64,000 bases of DNA from Tamlana sp. 2_MG-2023 (lineage in GTDB: Bacteria > Bacteroidota > Bacteroidia > Flavobacteriales > Flavobacteriaceae), in assembly GCF_030548465.1 (NCBI RefSeq), contig NZ_JAUOSF010000004.1:186001-250000 (forward strand), in the 5' to 3' direction. Shown here one piece after another: positions 18,978-28,198 of the stretch (positions are counted from its first letter, which is position 1; the number at the start of each line of letters is the position of its first letter). The notes under the pieces are model-generated. The model saw only the letters and a program-made list of their open reading frames with translations, did no database searches and was not told where the DNA came from. The translations under genes were made by a program, and so were the position numbers.

Positions 18978-20198
18978 TCAAAAGTGTTCGTTTCCACCTA
19001 CATAGTCCTGCAGATATTTAAAACGTTTGGTTAATTTGCCGTTTTCGGTAATTTTTGCACGACGCAAAATACCATCTTTATCGTTATTAAAAAAGGCCGG
19101 TAAGATTTCTTCCAAAAAAACTTCACCAAAACCCTCACTTGCATCTTTTGGCAGTTCGCATGGCAAATTACTCACGGCCATCACTGCAATAGCATTTTTA
19201 TTTTTAAAATCGGTTTCTTGTCCTGTTTTTGGGTCATAACCATAAATAGGTGCTTCAATATTAGAGCTTCTAAGGGTTGTGGCTAAGGGGCCATTAACAT
19301 CACAACTGATATCGGCCACGACTTTAATATTGAATGCTGAAGACTGTACATCTTCCTTAGTGTAAAAATACGGTGCGCCTTCACTATAAAAATGCCCGGC
19401 AAATAATAAATCAGCCATCCGAGCAAACTTCATAAAATCAGATTCATAATCTTGCGGGTTTTCATAAAAATGAATCTTATTAAACACAGTCTCGGCTTTA
19501 TGTTTGTAATAGTCGCCTACGTGAATTTTACAATATACGGGTTCGTGAAAAGTATTATTTAAAAAGGCATCAACAGAAACCGCTTTGATATGCATGACGT
19601 CTAACATGGCCTCCACACCCTTAGCCACGCGCCCATTTCCTGTGGCTAGTATTTTTAGATTTGGCAGTTTTAGTTTTTTTAAATGGTATAACAAATCGTG
19701 TTGATCATTTAATTCACCTGCTTTGTGTAGTTGCCAAGTATCGTATTTTAAGCCCCAAGTTCTTAATCCGTTATAGGTACCAACGATACCAGCGTATTTC
19801 CCAAAACCAAGTAAACGCTTTCCTTGGCTGTTCACCATGGTTTCAAAATCAATGAGCGTGATATTTTTATCTAAAACCGCTTTTAAAAGTGAACGGTTAT
19901 GTACTTGTTTTTTTATGGTGTGCGAAAAGAAAAGATAAGTTTTATTCGGAATAAGGGCTTCCACCGGAACTTCTTTTATGCCGATAAAAACATCACAGTT
20001 GGAAACTGCACGAGAAACCTCAAAACCTGCTTTTTGGTAAGCTTCATCTGAAAACACACGAATATTGGAAGCTTCTATCTTAAAAACAACCTGAGGAAAT
20101 CGTTGCTTAGCGGCCAATAATTGTTCAGGCGAAAGCACCACACGCCGGTCGGGCGGGGTTTTCCGTTCTTTGATAATGGCGATTTTTAACTGATTCAT
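18978..20198 (-). CDS. Alanine/saccharopine-dehydrogenase-like NAD(P) oxidoreductase
   Basis: This 406-residue protein begins KIAIIKERKTPPDRRVVLSPE, the N-terminal signature of the alanine dehydrogenase, transhydrogenase and LYS1 saccharopine dehydrogenase superfamily. A Rossmann region LKILATGNGRVAKGVEAML (about 180-200) has an altered glycine-rich loop. VVADISCDVNGPLATT and the C-terminal NLPCELPKDASEGFGE resemble lysine-forming saccharopine dehydrogenases. Similarity does not prove that activity in a bacterium, so the reaction is left open. It is the first gene of a two-gene operon with the SDR. Confidence 0.75.
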   Translation of the reverse strand: MNQLKIAIIKERKTPPDRRVVLSPEQLLAAKQRFPQVVFKIEASNIRVFSDEAYQKAGFEVSRAVSNCDVFIGIKEVPVEALIPNKTYLFFSHTIKKQVHNRSLLKAVLDKNITLIDFETMVNSQGKRLLGFGKYAGIVGTYNGLRTWGLKYDTWQLHKAGELNDQHDLLYHLKKLKLPNLKILATGNGRVAKGVEAMLDVMHIKAVSVDAFLNNTFHEPVYCKIHVGDYYKHKAETVFNKIHFYENPQDYESDFMKFARMADLLFAGHFYSEGAPYFYTKEDVQSSAFNIKVVADISCDVNGPLATTLRSSNIEAPIYGYDPKTGQETDFKNKNAIAVMAVSNLPCELPKDASEGFGEVFLEEILPAFFNNDKDGILRRAKITENGKLTKRFKYLQDYVGGNEHF

Positions 20199-20606
20199 AG
20201 AAATCTTCTTTAAATAGCTCGTATGCTAGACTTCTACTAATTTACTCATTTATATACTGATGTGGTTTAAAATATTGAGCTGGTTTTATCATTTTTTAGA
20301 GGTTCATAGTGAGTTTCACATGCTTTAGTTCAGCTTAAAGTAAAATGTCAAACCGCAGTCGAGATTGGTTTCTATTGATACCTAAACGTTCTGGACTTCG
20401 AAATCATTAACGTCATCAGACCCTTCAGGTTTTAAAAACCTGAAGGGTCTATAATCAGTTTATACTATAAGCTTATAACTACTTTTCTATATCTTTTTTT
20501 AAGAGAAACATCAACAAGAGCCCGTATTTCAACCTGACAACAAGAGAATTGGCATAGCTTTTGAACAATTAGTAGTGGTTTTTAATGGCAGTAAGAAGTT
20601 TTTTAA
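20199..20606. other. Intergenic spacer upstream of ssrA
   Basis: About 400 bases between the oxidoreductase start and the candidate RNA element hold no convincing coding sequence. The only clear structure is the perfect hairpin at 20418-20450, listed separately. Confidence 0.5.
20418..20450. terminator. Perfect palindromic hairpin, terminator-like
   Basis: A 15-bp perfect inverted repeat (20418-20432 with 20436-20450) has a 3-nt loop. The outer arm is AGACCCTTCAGG and the inner arm ends in T/A runs. No gene ends here on either strand, and there is no U-tract after the outer arm. It could be a terminator-like repeat rather than a functional stop for a known transcript. Confidence 0.5.
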
Positions 20607-20614
20607 TAACTTTG
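20607..20614 (+). promoter_or_regulatory. Likely promoter box TAACTTTG before RNA element and ssrA
   Basis: TAACTTTG fits TAnnTTTG exactly and lies directly before the conserved RNA element at 20621. No comparable box is visible just before the tmRNA at 20799. This promoter may therefore drive both the element and a longer tmRNA precursor. No clear -33 TTG is seen. Confidence 0.5.
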
Positions 20615-20620
20615 CCGCCC

Positions 20621-20769
20621 GCGTTAAGGATTGTAGCGGCATCCTTTTTTGTGCTTGTTGTCATGTTGAATGGAAACGAATTCAAGATATAGAAATGTAT
20701 AATAAGGTACTGAATCAAGTTCAGCACAAAAAAGATATAGCGGAAAGCCTGACCCGATAGGGAAACGCC
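20621..20769 (+). ncRNA. Candidate structured RNA, copy 2 (tmRNA leader)
   Basis: The conserved blocks AAGGATTGTAGCGGCATCC and AAAGATATAGCGGAAAGC frame a long hairpin whose arms TTTTTTGTGC and GCACAAAAAA (about 20645-20654 and 20725-20734) pair perfectly. An outer closing stem GCGTT (20621-20625) pairs with AACGC (20764-20768). Relative to copy 1 the arms differ in sequence but keep pairing, which argues for RNA structure. The interior holds two sequences related to the 28-bp palindromic repeats found elsewhere. It ends 29 bases before ssrA. Confidence 0.5.
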
Positions 20770-20798
20770 AAAATAAAAATTACTATTTCAATAATAAT

Positions 20799-21190
20799 GG
20801 GGTCGACTGGTTTTGACAGCGAGATTAATTGAACGGTAAGCACGTCGTGTAATGGCATTGAAACACGTAAAAGGCTAGACCAACTTTTAAACGGCGAGAA
20901 TAACTACGCTTTAGCTGCATAATTCGAATTATAGTAGAATTGGCCTAGGTACACAAGGTGTACAAGCTTTATGTCTCCGGAAAGCCTTGATTGACGGCGT
21001 TCCATTTTGAGGCATCGTAAATGTCAATATAGAAAGTGAAGCGCTTCGATTTGCTTTCGAAACTAAAGAAGATAAGTTATAAATAGGTTGTCTTTAACCA
21101 GCTTATAATCGAAAACCCAAGAAAAGAATAAACGTGTAGAAAGCCCTTTGGTTACTTGTTTGGACGAGAGTTCGATTCTCTCCGACTCCA
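20799..21190 (+). ncRNA. ssrA: Transfer-messenger RNA (tmRNA)
   Basis: The 5' end GGGGTCG (20799-20805) pairs with CGACTCC (21183-21189), and the 3' part contains the T-arm GAGAGTTCGATTCTC. The tag frame begins at the resume codon GGC at 20893 and reads GENNYALAA before TAA (20920-20922), a typical Bacteroidota degradation tag. tmRNA rescues stalled ribosomes together with SmpB and marks the unfinished protein for proteolysis. The terminal CCA is not encoded after the discriminator A and must be added. A strong terminator follows at once. Confidence 0.96.
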
Positions 21191-21194
21191 CAAC

Positions 21195-21237
21195 AAAAAA
21201 CCGTAAACATTTAACTGATAAATGTTTGCGGTTTTTT
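21195..21237 (+). terminator. Rho-independent terminator of ssrA
   Basis: A 19-bp stem (21195-21213 with 21219-21237, one G-U pair) with a 5-nt loop ends in six T. It starts four bases after the last tmRNA base. The A-run at its 5' side could make it work in both directions. Confidence 0.9.
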
Positions 21238-21400
21238 ATATTATTCTTATTTATCTAGCAACCGTCTATGAGTATTTATATACTATTCTATTTATTCCTC
21301 TTCAATTAAAAATAAATAAGGGAACTGTAATCTTTAAAACGTAGTTAAGCAACTAGCCATAAATAAAATCAGGCAATAAAGCATCGGACTGCACCCCAAA

Positions 21401-22249
21401 TTAACCACCTATAATTTCTCCGCCGTTAATATGAATGAATTGCCCTGTGATGTAGCTGCTATCTTGACAAGCTAAAAAAACGTAAGCGGGACCTAACTCG
21501 CTAGGTTGTCCAGCACGGCCCATAGGGGTATCTGTACCAAAATCGGATAAATCATCAAAAGAGGAGACCACCAAGGGTGTCCAAATCGGACCAGGAGCAA
21601 CGCCGTTTACTCTTATCTTTTTATCGGTAAGCTGTGCAGAAAGTGACCTTGTAAAACTAACTATAGCACCTTTGGCACTAGAATAATCTACTAAATGAGA
21701 ACTCCCACGATAAGCGGTTACTGAACTCGTATTAATAATTGAATCCTGTGCTTTTAAGTGTTTTAAAGCCGCTTGTGTGAGATAGAAAAACGGATAAACA
21801 TTGGTTTCAAAAGTATCTTTTAATTGCGATTTACTAATTTCTGAAAGTGAATTTTTAGGAAAATGTGTGGCATGGTTATTCACTAGCACGTTGATTTTCC
21901 CAAACTTAGTAACGCATTCCTCGACACAGGCTTTGCAATTTTCTTCACTTGATAAATCTGTTTTAATGAGCAAACACTCCTGCCCTTCCTGTTCAACCTG
22001 TTTCTTAATAGCTTCGGCATCTTTACTTTCTTCTAAATACACCAAAGCAATATGAGCGCCTTCTTTTGCAAAATGTAAAACGGCACTAGCTCCAATACCG
22101 CTATCGCCACCTGTGACTAAAGCTACTTTCCCTTTTAGTTTTTCTGAGCCTTTATAATCTTTGCGTATGAGTTCTGGCTCAGGGTGCATTTTATGTTGAT
22201 CGCCAGGTTTACGTTGTTCTTGATCTGGAAATTTATTTGGTTTACTCAT
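21401..22249 (-). CDS. SDR family oxidoreductase, general-stress-protein-39 type
   Basis: This 282-residue short-chain dehydrogenase has the N-terminal extension PDQEQRKPGDQHKMHPEPEL, typical of the YhdF/YghA/GSP39 group. It is followed by LVTGGDSGIG, VLVNNHATHF, INTSSVTAYRG and the catalytic VDYSSAKGA, and ends in ITGQFIHINGGEIIGG. The group is often stress-induced; the substrate is unknown. It lies 4 bases after the SemiSWEET gene, which follows katE on the same strand, so all three are probably one stress operon. Confidence 0.9.
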   Translation of the reverse strand: MSKPNKFPDQEQRKPGDQHKMHPEPELIRKDYKGSEKLKGKVALVTGGDSGIGASAVLHFAKEGAHIALVYLEESKDAEAIKKQVEQEGQECLLIKTDLSSEENCKACVEECVTKFGKINVLVNNHATHFPKNSLSEISKSQLKDTFETNVYPFFYLTQAALKHLKAQDSIINTSSVTAYRGSSHLVDYSSAKGAIVSFTRSLSAQLTDKKIRVNGVAPGPIWTPLVVSSFDDLSDFGTDTPMGRAGQPSELGPAYVFLACQDSSYITGQFIHINGGEIIGG

Positions 22250-22253
22250 AATT

Positions 22254-22553
22254 TTATACGTTTAATTCATTCGTAGTTTTCTCTTCTTTTTTCTCTTCTG
22301 ATGGCGATGAAATCATGATATAAAGCATGATGCCATTAAACAAAAGAGAGATGGCATTACAGATTATAATAGGCCAATCTCTCTTTAAAATACCATATAC
22401 CACCCATAAGGCTACACCTAGACACAATATCGAAAACATTAGCGGACTCACATCGGCAACCGATTTGCGCTTTACCGCTTTAATGATTTGAGGTAAGACG
22501 GCAACCGTTGTAAAAATGCTTGCTAATATGCCAATGATTTGTACGGTGTTCAT
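22254..22553 (-). CDS. SemiSWEET-type transporter
   Basis: This 99-residue protein has three transmembrane helices. The first ends in the PQ motif (AVLPQIIKAVKRKS, PQ at residues 21-22) and the third carries the conserved N of ICNAISLLFNG. These are features of SemiSWEETs, which dimerise to form small sugar uniporters. The C-terminal tail is charged (SSPSEEKKEEKTTNE). It lies between katE (38 bases) and the GSP39-like gene (4 bases), suggesting stress-linked expression. The transported solute is unproven. Confidence 0.85.
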   Translation of the reverse strand: MNTVQIIGILASIFTTVAVLPQIIKAVKRKSVADVSPLMFSILCLGVALWVVYGILKRDWPIIICNAISLLFNGIMLYIMISSPSEEKKEEKTTNELNV

Positions 22554-22591
22554 ATAATTTACAGCCTTATCTATATTTTTTAAAATCCTGA

Positions 22592-24730
22592 TTATACAGG
22601 TATATCAGCTATAACATTTAATCTGTCCCAGTTTCTATGTTTAGAAATAGCTTCTATAAAGTCATTCGGCTTAGCGTCTATAAACACAGCTGTGTCATCT
22701 AAATAATTTTTAACTAAACTGTCATTGATTAGATTTTTTCCTTCATGACTAGCTGCGATAGCTTTGCAATGTTTAAAGCCTTCATTTATAAATTTTATAA
22801 ACTTTTTATTACCCATAAGCGCATCTACTGAAGCTTGACCTCCAGGGATATAAATGGCATCGTACAACACACTTTCAGTAGTTGAAATAGCAGCAGACAC
22901 TTCATGCTTCATGTCTTCAGAACAGGTTACCGTTCCGCCATGTGGTGCAACAATTTTCACTATGGCGCCTTCCTTCTCTAGGGCTTCTGAAAACATTTTA
23001 AAATCACTCATATTAAAACCATCGGCAGCTAGAACCGCAATCTGTCTAGTCGCTATCGTATCAAACACGGTATTTGCTTGACTTAAAGTTGGTGCTTGGT
23101 CTAAATATATTTTCTTAGCCTTAGGCTGAAATTTTTCAACATCGGCATCAGCACCTATTGATTGATTTATAGGTTGCTCTACACTTTCAGGTACTTGAAG
23201 CCCTAAATTCTTAGCTACTTTTTCAGCTAAGCTTTCATCAATTTGACTCACAATCCAAAGCATGCGCTCTTGAATGTGCGTTTCCTTACATTTCCCCAAT
23301 TCAAAACTATAGGCTTCCACAACGTGTTGCTGCTCCCAATCGGCTAAACTTCGGTAAAATAATGCTGGCTGAGAAAAGTGATCGCTAAAGCTTTCGCTAC
23401 GCGTTCTAACTTTTTTAGCATCAATACGTTCTTCATAAGCTGTAAATCCGCCTTCTGCCATTTTAGCCAAATGCGGACAACCACCACCAATACTATTTGG
23501 GAAATAAGCGGTTTGTCCTTTCGGAATTTCGGTTTGCATTAAACCGTCTCGTTGATTGTTATGTGTTTCTGTAACCGGTCTATTTATTGGTATTTGATGA
23601 AAATTTGGTCCGCCAAGACGAGATAATTGCGTATCTCGGTAACTGAATAAACGACCTTGTAACAGCGGATCGTTAGTGAAGTCTATACCTGGAACAATAT
23701 GTCCTGGCAAAAAAGCAACTTGCTCGGTTTCGGCAAAGAAATTTTCCGGATTACGATTTAAGGTCATTTTCCCTACAATTTTTACAGGAACCATTTCTTC
23801 TGGAATTAGCTTGGTAGGATCTAGTAAATCGAAATCGTATTTATGTTCATCTTCTTCTGGTACAATTTGTAAGCCTAACTCCCATTCTGGAAATTGACCA
23901 GCATCAATAGCATCCCATAAATCACGACGGTGAAAATCGGAATCGGCACCGCTAATTTTCACGGCTTCATCCCAAGTTACAGAATGCACCCCTAATTTAG
24001 GTTTCCAATGAAATTTCACAAAATGTGATTTTCCTTCCTTATTAATTAATCGGAAAGTATGTATTCCAAACCCCTCCATCATTCTCAAACTTCTTGGAAT
24101 ACCACGATCACTCATCAACCAAATTTGATTATGCATGGTTTCGGTCGCGTGAGAAACGAAATCGTAAAAAGTATCGTGCGCTGAAGCCGCCTGCGGAATT
24201 TCATTATTAGGTTCTGGCTTTACAGAATGCACTAAATCTGGAAATTTCATGGCATCTTGTATAAAAAAGATAGGCATATTGTTTCCTACCAAATCCCAGG
24301 TTCCTTCATCGGTATAAAACTTAACAGCAAAACCACGTACATCGCGCGCTAAGTCTGTTGATCCTTTTGAACCTGCCACGGTTGAGAAACGTGCAAAAAC
24401 AGGTGTTTTCCTTTGCGTATCTGTAAATATTCCAGCTTTAGTGAACTCCTCCATACTCTCATATAGCTCAAACACACCATGTGCACCACTTCCTCGTGCA
24501 TGAACGATACGCTCTGGGATACGTTCATGGTCAAAATTGGTTATTTTCTCACGTAACAAAAAATCTTCTAATAAAGTTGAACCACGCTCTCCTGACTTTA
24601 AAGAGTTGTTGGTATCGTTTACTTTTAACCCCTGATTGGTGGTCATAGTTTTTCCTTTAGACTCTTTGTAGTGAGCTTCTAAATCTTTAATTTTCTTTGA
24701 TTGTTCCTGCTGTTTGTTTGTTTCTCCCAT
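22592..24730 (-). CDS. katE: Large-subunit catalase (HPII/KatE type)
   Basis: This 712-residue heme catalase decomposes hydrogen peroxide. The distal histidine lies in [16 protein letters not shown], followed by [32 protein letters not shown], and the proximal tyrosine segment [16 protein letters not shown]. The C-terminal part (about 555-712, from [10 protein letters not shown]) is the DJ-1/class I glutamine-amidotransferase-like domain that marks large clade 2 catalases. Length is close to that of E. coli HPII. A perfect inverted repeat lies about 40 bases upstream of the ATG and may be an operator. It heads a three-gene run with SemiSWEET and the SDR. Confidence 0.96.
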   Translation of the reverse strand: MGETNKQQEQSKKIKDLEAHYKESKGKTMTTNQGLKVNDTNNSLKSGERGSTLLEDFLLREKITNFDHERIPERIVHARGSGAHGVFELYESMEEFTKAGIFTDTQRKTPVFARFSTVAGSKGSTDLARDVRGFAVKFYTDEGTWDLVGNNMPIFFIQDAMKFPDLVHSVKPEPNNEIPQAASAHDTFYDFVSHATETMHNQIWLMSDRGIPRSLRMMEGFGIHTFRLINKEGKSHFVKFHWKPKLGVHSVTWDEAVKISGADSDFHRRDLWDAIDAGQFPEWELGLQIVPEEDEHKYDFDLLDPTKLIPEEMVPVKIVGKMTLNRNPENFFAETEQVAFLPGHIVPGIDFTNDPLLQGRLFSYRDTQLSRLGGPNFHQIPINRPVTETHNNQRDGLMQTEIPKGQTAYFPNSIGGGCPHLAKMAEGGFTAYEERIDAKKVRTRSESFSDHFSQPALFYRSLADWEQQHVVEAYSFELGKCKETHIQERMLWIVSQIDESLAEKVAKNLGLQVPESVEQPINQSIGADADVEKFQPKAKKIYLDQAPTLSQANTVFDTIATRQIAVLAADGFNMSDFKMFSEALEKEGAIVKIVAPHGGTVTCSEDMKHEVSAAISTTESVLYDAIYIPGGQASVDALMGNKKFIKFINEGFKHCKAIAASHEGKNLINDSLVKNYLDDTAVFIDAKPNDFIEAISKHRNWDRLNVIADIPV

Positions 24731-24768
24731 GTTGTTGTGTCGTTTAATTTTCTAAAATCAAGATAATC

Positions 24769-24791
24769 GGTCATTCATTAAAAGAATGACC
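24769..24791. promoter_or_regulatory. Inverted repeat upstream of katE, possible operator
   Basis: GGTCATTC (24769-24776) and GAATGACC (24784-24791) form a perfect 8-bp dyad with 7 bases between. It sits 39-61 bases upstream of the katE start in the spacer to the divergent mgtC-like gene. It lacks a U-tract, so a protein-binding site is more likely than a terminator. The regulator is unknown. Confidence 0.45.
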
Positions 24792-24985
24792 CATCGAAAA
24801 TGCAATTTTAAAAAGAGAATTATTAACACATATCACGAAATAATTTGCTCTAAAGATTTGTAGACCAAATATTTGCTTCTATAAATAACTTTCACGAAAG
24901 TGAGAGTTTTTGAGTTCATTTTTTCTTTAATCCAACACGCTTGATTGAGCTTCAAACAGTAATTTAATTTCCGATTTTTCACGTT

Positions 24986-25459
24986 ATGACCAGGTTACTA
25001 TTCATATTAAACATACTTGAATTAGAAAGCAATAGTTATTTTGATTTCATGATATCCATTGTGCTTGCCATGGTGGCTGGTTTTTGCGTTGGATTAGAGC
25101 GCCAGATGAAAAACAAAAATGCGGGGCTAAAAACTTACGCTCTAGTTTCGGTAGGAGCAGCCATCTTCACAAATATTTCTCTTCAGTATATCGGTATTGA
25201 ATATGTTGATTTAAGCCGAATTATTGGTCATATTATAGTAGGTGTTGGTTTTTTAGGTGCTGGTGTCATTATCATTAGAGATCATAAAATAAAAGGCTTA
25301 GCTACTGCTGCAACCATTTGGTGCAGTGCGGGTTTAGGCTGTATGGCTGCTCTTAAACTCTATATTGAATTGGTAAGTGCTGTAGTGGTTATTGTAATCA
25401 TCAATATCATTTTTGGCTATTTGAACCACAAAATCGAAAGAAAAAATAAACCAGAATAA
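24986..25459 (+). CDS. MgtC/SapB family membrane protein
   Basis: This 157-residue membrane protein has four predicted helices. The family signatures are AMVAGFCVGLERQMKNKNAGLKT near residue 35-55, GHIIVGVGFLGAGVII near 88-102, and GLATAATIWCSAGLGCMAAL near 110-130. MgtC proteins are linked to magnesium limitation, acid or phosphate stress and envelope energetics. It lacks the long C-terminal cytosolic domain of Salmonella MgtC, as most short family members do. It opens a plus-strand group of small stress-type genes and diverges from katE. Confidence 0.88.
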   Translation: MTRLLFILNILELESNSYFDFMISIVLAMVAGFCVGLERQMKNKNAGLKTYALVSVGAAIFTNISLQYIGIEYVDLSRIIGHIIVGVGFLGAGVIIIRDHKIKGLATAATIWCSAGLGCMAALKLYIELVSAVVVIVIINIIFGYLNHKIERKNKPE

Positions 25460-25697
25460 TACCCACACATCTCTACAGATGTTAACACTAGCAAAAGACC
25501 TATTGAAACCTATATCTAATAAACCTGTTAATTTAAAAACTATTCTTTTACGTTAAAACTTAGAACTGTATCGGATTGCGTCAACATAGCACAGCTATAC
25601 AGTTAACAATCTTTACGCAAACACTTTAACTTTATCACACCTAAACCTACTAACTATAAAAACTAAACTTAACACAATTAATATTTTTTAGATTGCT

Positions 25698-25865
25698 ATG
25701 ATGAGAAACATTTTATGGTTTGTCGCTGCTGTCTGTATTCTCACCTGGATATTAGGATTCTTTGGTGTGATCACTGCACTTGCAGTAGGCGGGCTTATAC
25801 ATATACTTTTAATAATAGCCTTAATTGCTATTTTGAACAATTTAATCGATAGAAGAGGGCTTTAA
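25698..25865 (+). CDS. Tiny lmo0937-type membrane protein
   Basis: This 55-residue frame starts with two adjacent ATG codons (25698 and 25701) and ends TAA at 25863-25865. The protein has two hydrophobic helices: MRNILWFVAAVCILTWILGF, then AVGGLIHILLIIALIAIL, and ends NLIDRRGL. This pattern (W near the start, GF in the middle, GGLIHILL) matches the lmo0937 family of small bacterial membrane proteins. It lies 13 bases before a response-regulator gene. The role is unknown, probably stress related. Confidence 0.8.
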   Translation: MMRNILWFVAAVCILTWILGFFGVITALAVGGLIHILLIIALIAILNNLIDRRGL

Positions 25866-25878
25866 AAATAACATAAAC

Positions 25879-26334
25879 ATGAACTTGCCAGAACAATTAT
25901 TAGTTTATTTAGCCGATGACGATGAGGATGATCGCCTGTTATTTGTAGAGGCTTTTGAAAATATACAATCAAGCATCCAAGTGGTTACTTTCGACAATGG
26001 TGTCACCTTGATGGATAACCTTTTAAATCCTTCAAAGCCAGGACCGCATGCCATTTACTTAGATCTCAATATGCCCTTAATGAATGGCATAGAATGTTTA
26101 AACGATATCAAGCTTGAAGAAAAACTTCGAGATATCCCAGTATTTATATACTCGAATAACATTGACATTTCTGTAGTTGATGAACTGCAAAAAAAGGGAG
26201 CTAATCTCTACATACAAAAACCCAATTCCTATGAAAAATTAATTGATGTTCTGCATAAAAGCCTTAAGCATTTAAAGTCCGGAAATGCTCCTATACCAAA
26301 TCACAAGTTTATTTTAATTGATGAATACAAATAA
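25879..26334 (+). CDS. Single-domain response regulator (CheY-like)
   Basis: This 151-residue receiver domain has no output domain. The acidic pocket is DDD at 13-15, the phospho-acceptor is Asp62 (YLDLNMP), the conserved Ser92 lies in YSNN, and Lys114 lies in IQKPNS. Such stand-alone receivers pass phosphate on or bind partner proteins. No histidine kinase gene is adjacent. It lies between the tiny membrane protein gene and a membrane-protein gene that starts 10 bases later, so it is probably part of a short operon. Confidence 0.9.
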   Translation: MNLPEQLLVYLADDDEDDRLLFVEAFENIQSSIQVVTFDNGVTLMDNLLNPSKPGPHAIYLDLNMPLMNGIECLNDIKLEEKLRDIPVFIYSNNIDISVVDELQKKGANLYIQKPNSYEKLIDVLHKSLKHLKSGNAPIPNHKFILIDEYK

Positions 26335-26344
26335 TTTGTAAAAA

Positions 26345-26914
26345 TTGAAATTATCAAGACACAACATACAAGCTTTATCTGGTGGTCTTGTTGCTACGCT
26401 CATCGTAGGGGCTGGAGCCTTCATACTCGGCTCGGTAAGCGGTTATGAAGCAAAACAGTTATTAGAAGGTTCTTTGTCGGGCATAAATACTTTGTGCAAT
26501 ACGGTTGTATTAGCTTCGGCTACGATTTTAGCCTTGTTACTCACCTTATTAAGTGTCAGCTCTAATACAAAATCTAAGCTCACCGACGATCATTATAGGC
26601 ACATTTTAACGATTGCAAAAACAGACACCATCGTGTTAGTGACTTCAATGATTATTTTCCAAATTTTTAATATCCCTATTGCTGAAGCCGATAGCGTACC
26701 TCAATCATGGTTTACTATTGTTTACTATTTAAGTTTGGGGCTGTCTGCTATTGTAAGTGGTGGCTTAATTGTAGTCGTACTAATGCTTTATTATACAGTG
26801 GCTAGCATTATCAAAATTGTTGGTTTAGGCATAGACGACCATCCATTCCTTTATAATGATGAAGATAAAGGTAATAGCAAAAATAAGCACTCAGAAAAAG
26901 CAGACGATAGCTAA
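26345..26914 (+). CDS. Hypothetical membrane protein with four helices
   Basis: This 189-residue protein has about four transmembrane helices (near residues 12-33, 48-70, 92-112 and 124-155) and a hydrophilic C-terminal tail rich in Lys, Ser and Asp (NSKNKHSEKADDS). The frame starts at TTG 26345; no ATG is available before the first helix, so the TTG start is accepted. I do not recognise a characterised family. Position between a response regulator and an amino-acid permease suggests a membrane-stress context. Confidence 0.6.
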   Translation: MKLSRHNIQALSGGLVATLIVGAGAFILGSVSGYEAKQLLEGSLSGINTLCNTVVLASATILALLLTLLSVSSNTKSKLTDDHYRHILTIAKTDTIVLVTSMIIFQIFNIPIAEADSVPQSWFTIVYYLSLGLSAIVSGGLIVVVLMLYYTVASIIKIVGLGIDDHPFLYNDEDKGNSKNKHSEKADDS

Positions 26915-26951
26915 AGGATAATCACTAAAAAGACTTGCAACCAATTAAAAC

Positions 26952-28196
26952 ATGAGCAAAACAGACTTAAAAAGATCACTCGGATTTTGGGATATATTAA
27001 TGTTCGGCATTGGAGGTATAGTTGGCGCAGGTATTTATGCGATTATAGGGCAAGCCGCAGGTTTAAGTGGCAACATGCTTTGGTTAAGCTTTGCTATTGC
27101 TGCTATAGTGGCTTTACTAACCGGGCTTTCCTATGCTGAGTTTGTAAGCCGATTTCCCGATGCTGGCGGAAGTTTTGAATATATAAAACAAAGCTTTAAC
27201 GAACGTACCGCATATTTTATCTCTGTTTTTATGATTTTCACTGGCGTAGTAGCCCCGGCTGCTATTGCCATTAGTTTTGCAGAATACTTGAGCCGCTTAA
27301 CAGATATTCCAAATACCATAGCTGTTGTGAGTATTATCATTTTAATGGCACTTTTAAACATCTTAGGTTCAAAATTTAGTTCTTATTACAACACTATTGC
27401 GACAATTATCACCTTAATAGGCTTAGGAGTTGTGATTGCATTTTCCATTCCCGATTGGGGATCAGTAGCTCCGTTTGATTCTGGTGATGCCGGTTATCTT
27501 GACATATTAGCCGGTTCTGCTTTAATATTTTTTAGCTATGTAGGTTTTGAAGATTTGGTTGGCATGGCCGAAGAAACCAAGGACGCCAAAAAAGTGCTCC
27601 CTAGGGGCATATTGTTAAGTGGGGTTATTGTGCTTGTCATATACGTTATGATTGCCATCAGCGCTGTAAGCACCTTTAGTGCCGAGGAGTTGGCTCAAAA
27701 AAAAGGACCTTTAGCTGCAGTAATTAGCTCGCAATGGAGTGCCTTAGGAGGAACAATCTTAGTTATTGTAGCCCTTTTTGCAACCAGTAAAACCATTTTA
27801 AGTAATCTCTTGGGTACCTCGAGACTTCTTTATGATGTGGCACGAGATAGTAAAATCTCTTGGCTGAAACACTTTACCACACTCAAAGGTTTTGGAAAAT
27901 CTACACCCAACTACGCGATTGCCGCTCTGGCTATTATTACCATAGGATTTGGTCTTATTGGCAACCTTAAAACGGTAGCTTCTATCAGTAATATTTTTAT
28001 ATTCACAGTTTTTGGTATGGTAAACGTTGGCCTTATAAGATACCGGCTAAAACACAAAACCGAAAACGACGAGCCTTCAACTTTTAGAGTGCCTCTGAAT
28101 ATAAAAAACGTCCCACTACCTACTGTTTTCGCGATACTCACAATCATAGTCTTATTCGGATTCAACATCTACAATTTAGTAAATGGAAATGGTTAG
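26952..28196 (+). CDS. APC-superfamily amino-acid permease
   Basis: This 414-residue permease has about 12 transmembrane helices. Helix 1 carries the substrate-binding signature MFGIGGIVGAGIYAIIG. Later blocks such as FFSYVGFEDLVGMAEETKD (helix 6 and loop) and SRLLYDVARDSK are typical of the amino acid/polyamine/organocation superfamily. It probably imports an amino acid; which one is unclear. It is the last plus-strand gene before a convergent operon, and its stop lies 2 bases from the stop of the AstE-like gene. Confidence 0.9.
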   Translation: MSKTDLKRSLGFWDILMFGIGGIVGAGIYAIIGQAAGLSGNMLWLSFAIAAIVALLTGLSYAEFVSRFPDAGGSFEYIKQSFNERTAYFISVFMIFTGVVAPAAIAISFAEYLSRLTDIPNTIAVVSIIILMALLNILGSKFSSYYNTIATIITLIGLGVVIAFSIPDWGSVAPFDSGDAGYLDILAGSALIFFSYVGFEDLVGMAEETKDAKKVLPRGILLSGVIVLVIYVMIAISAVSTFSAEELAQKKGPLAAVISSQWSALGGTILVIVALFATSKTILSNLLGTSRLLYDVARDSKISWLKHFTTLKGFGKSTPNYAIAALAIITIGFGLIGNLKTVASISNIFIFTVFGMVNVGLIRYRLKHKTENDEPSTFRVPLNIKNVPLPTVFAILTIIVLFGFNIYNLVNGNG

Positions 28197-28198
28197 GC

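Noticed and set aside
20575..20760. Open frame of 61 codons on the plus strand before ssrA
   Set aside because: It lies across the conserved RNA element and its hairpin, and the product has no protein-like pattern.
21401..28196. Mobile stress island
   Set aside because: No integrase, att repeats or composition shift were seen; it looks like ordinary chromosome.
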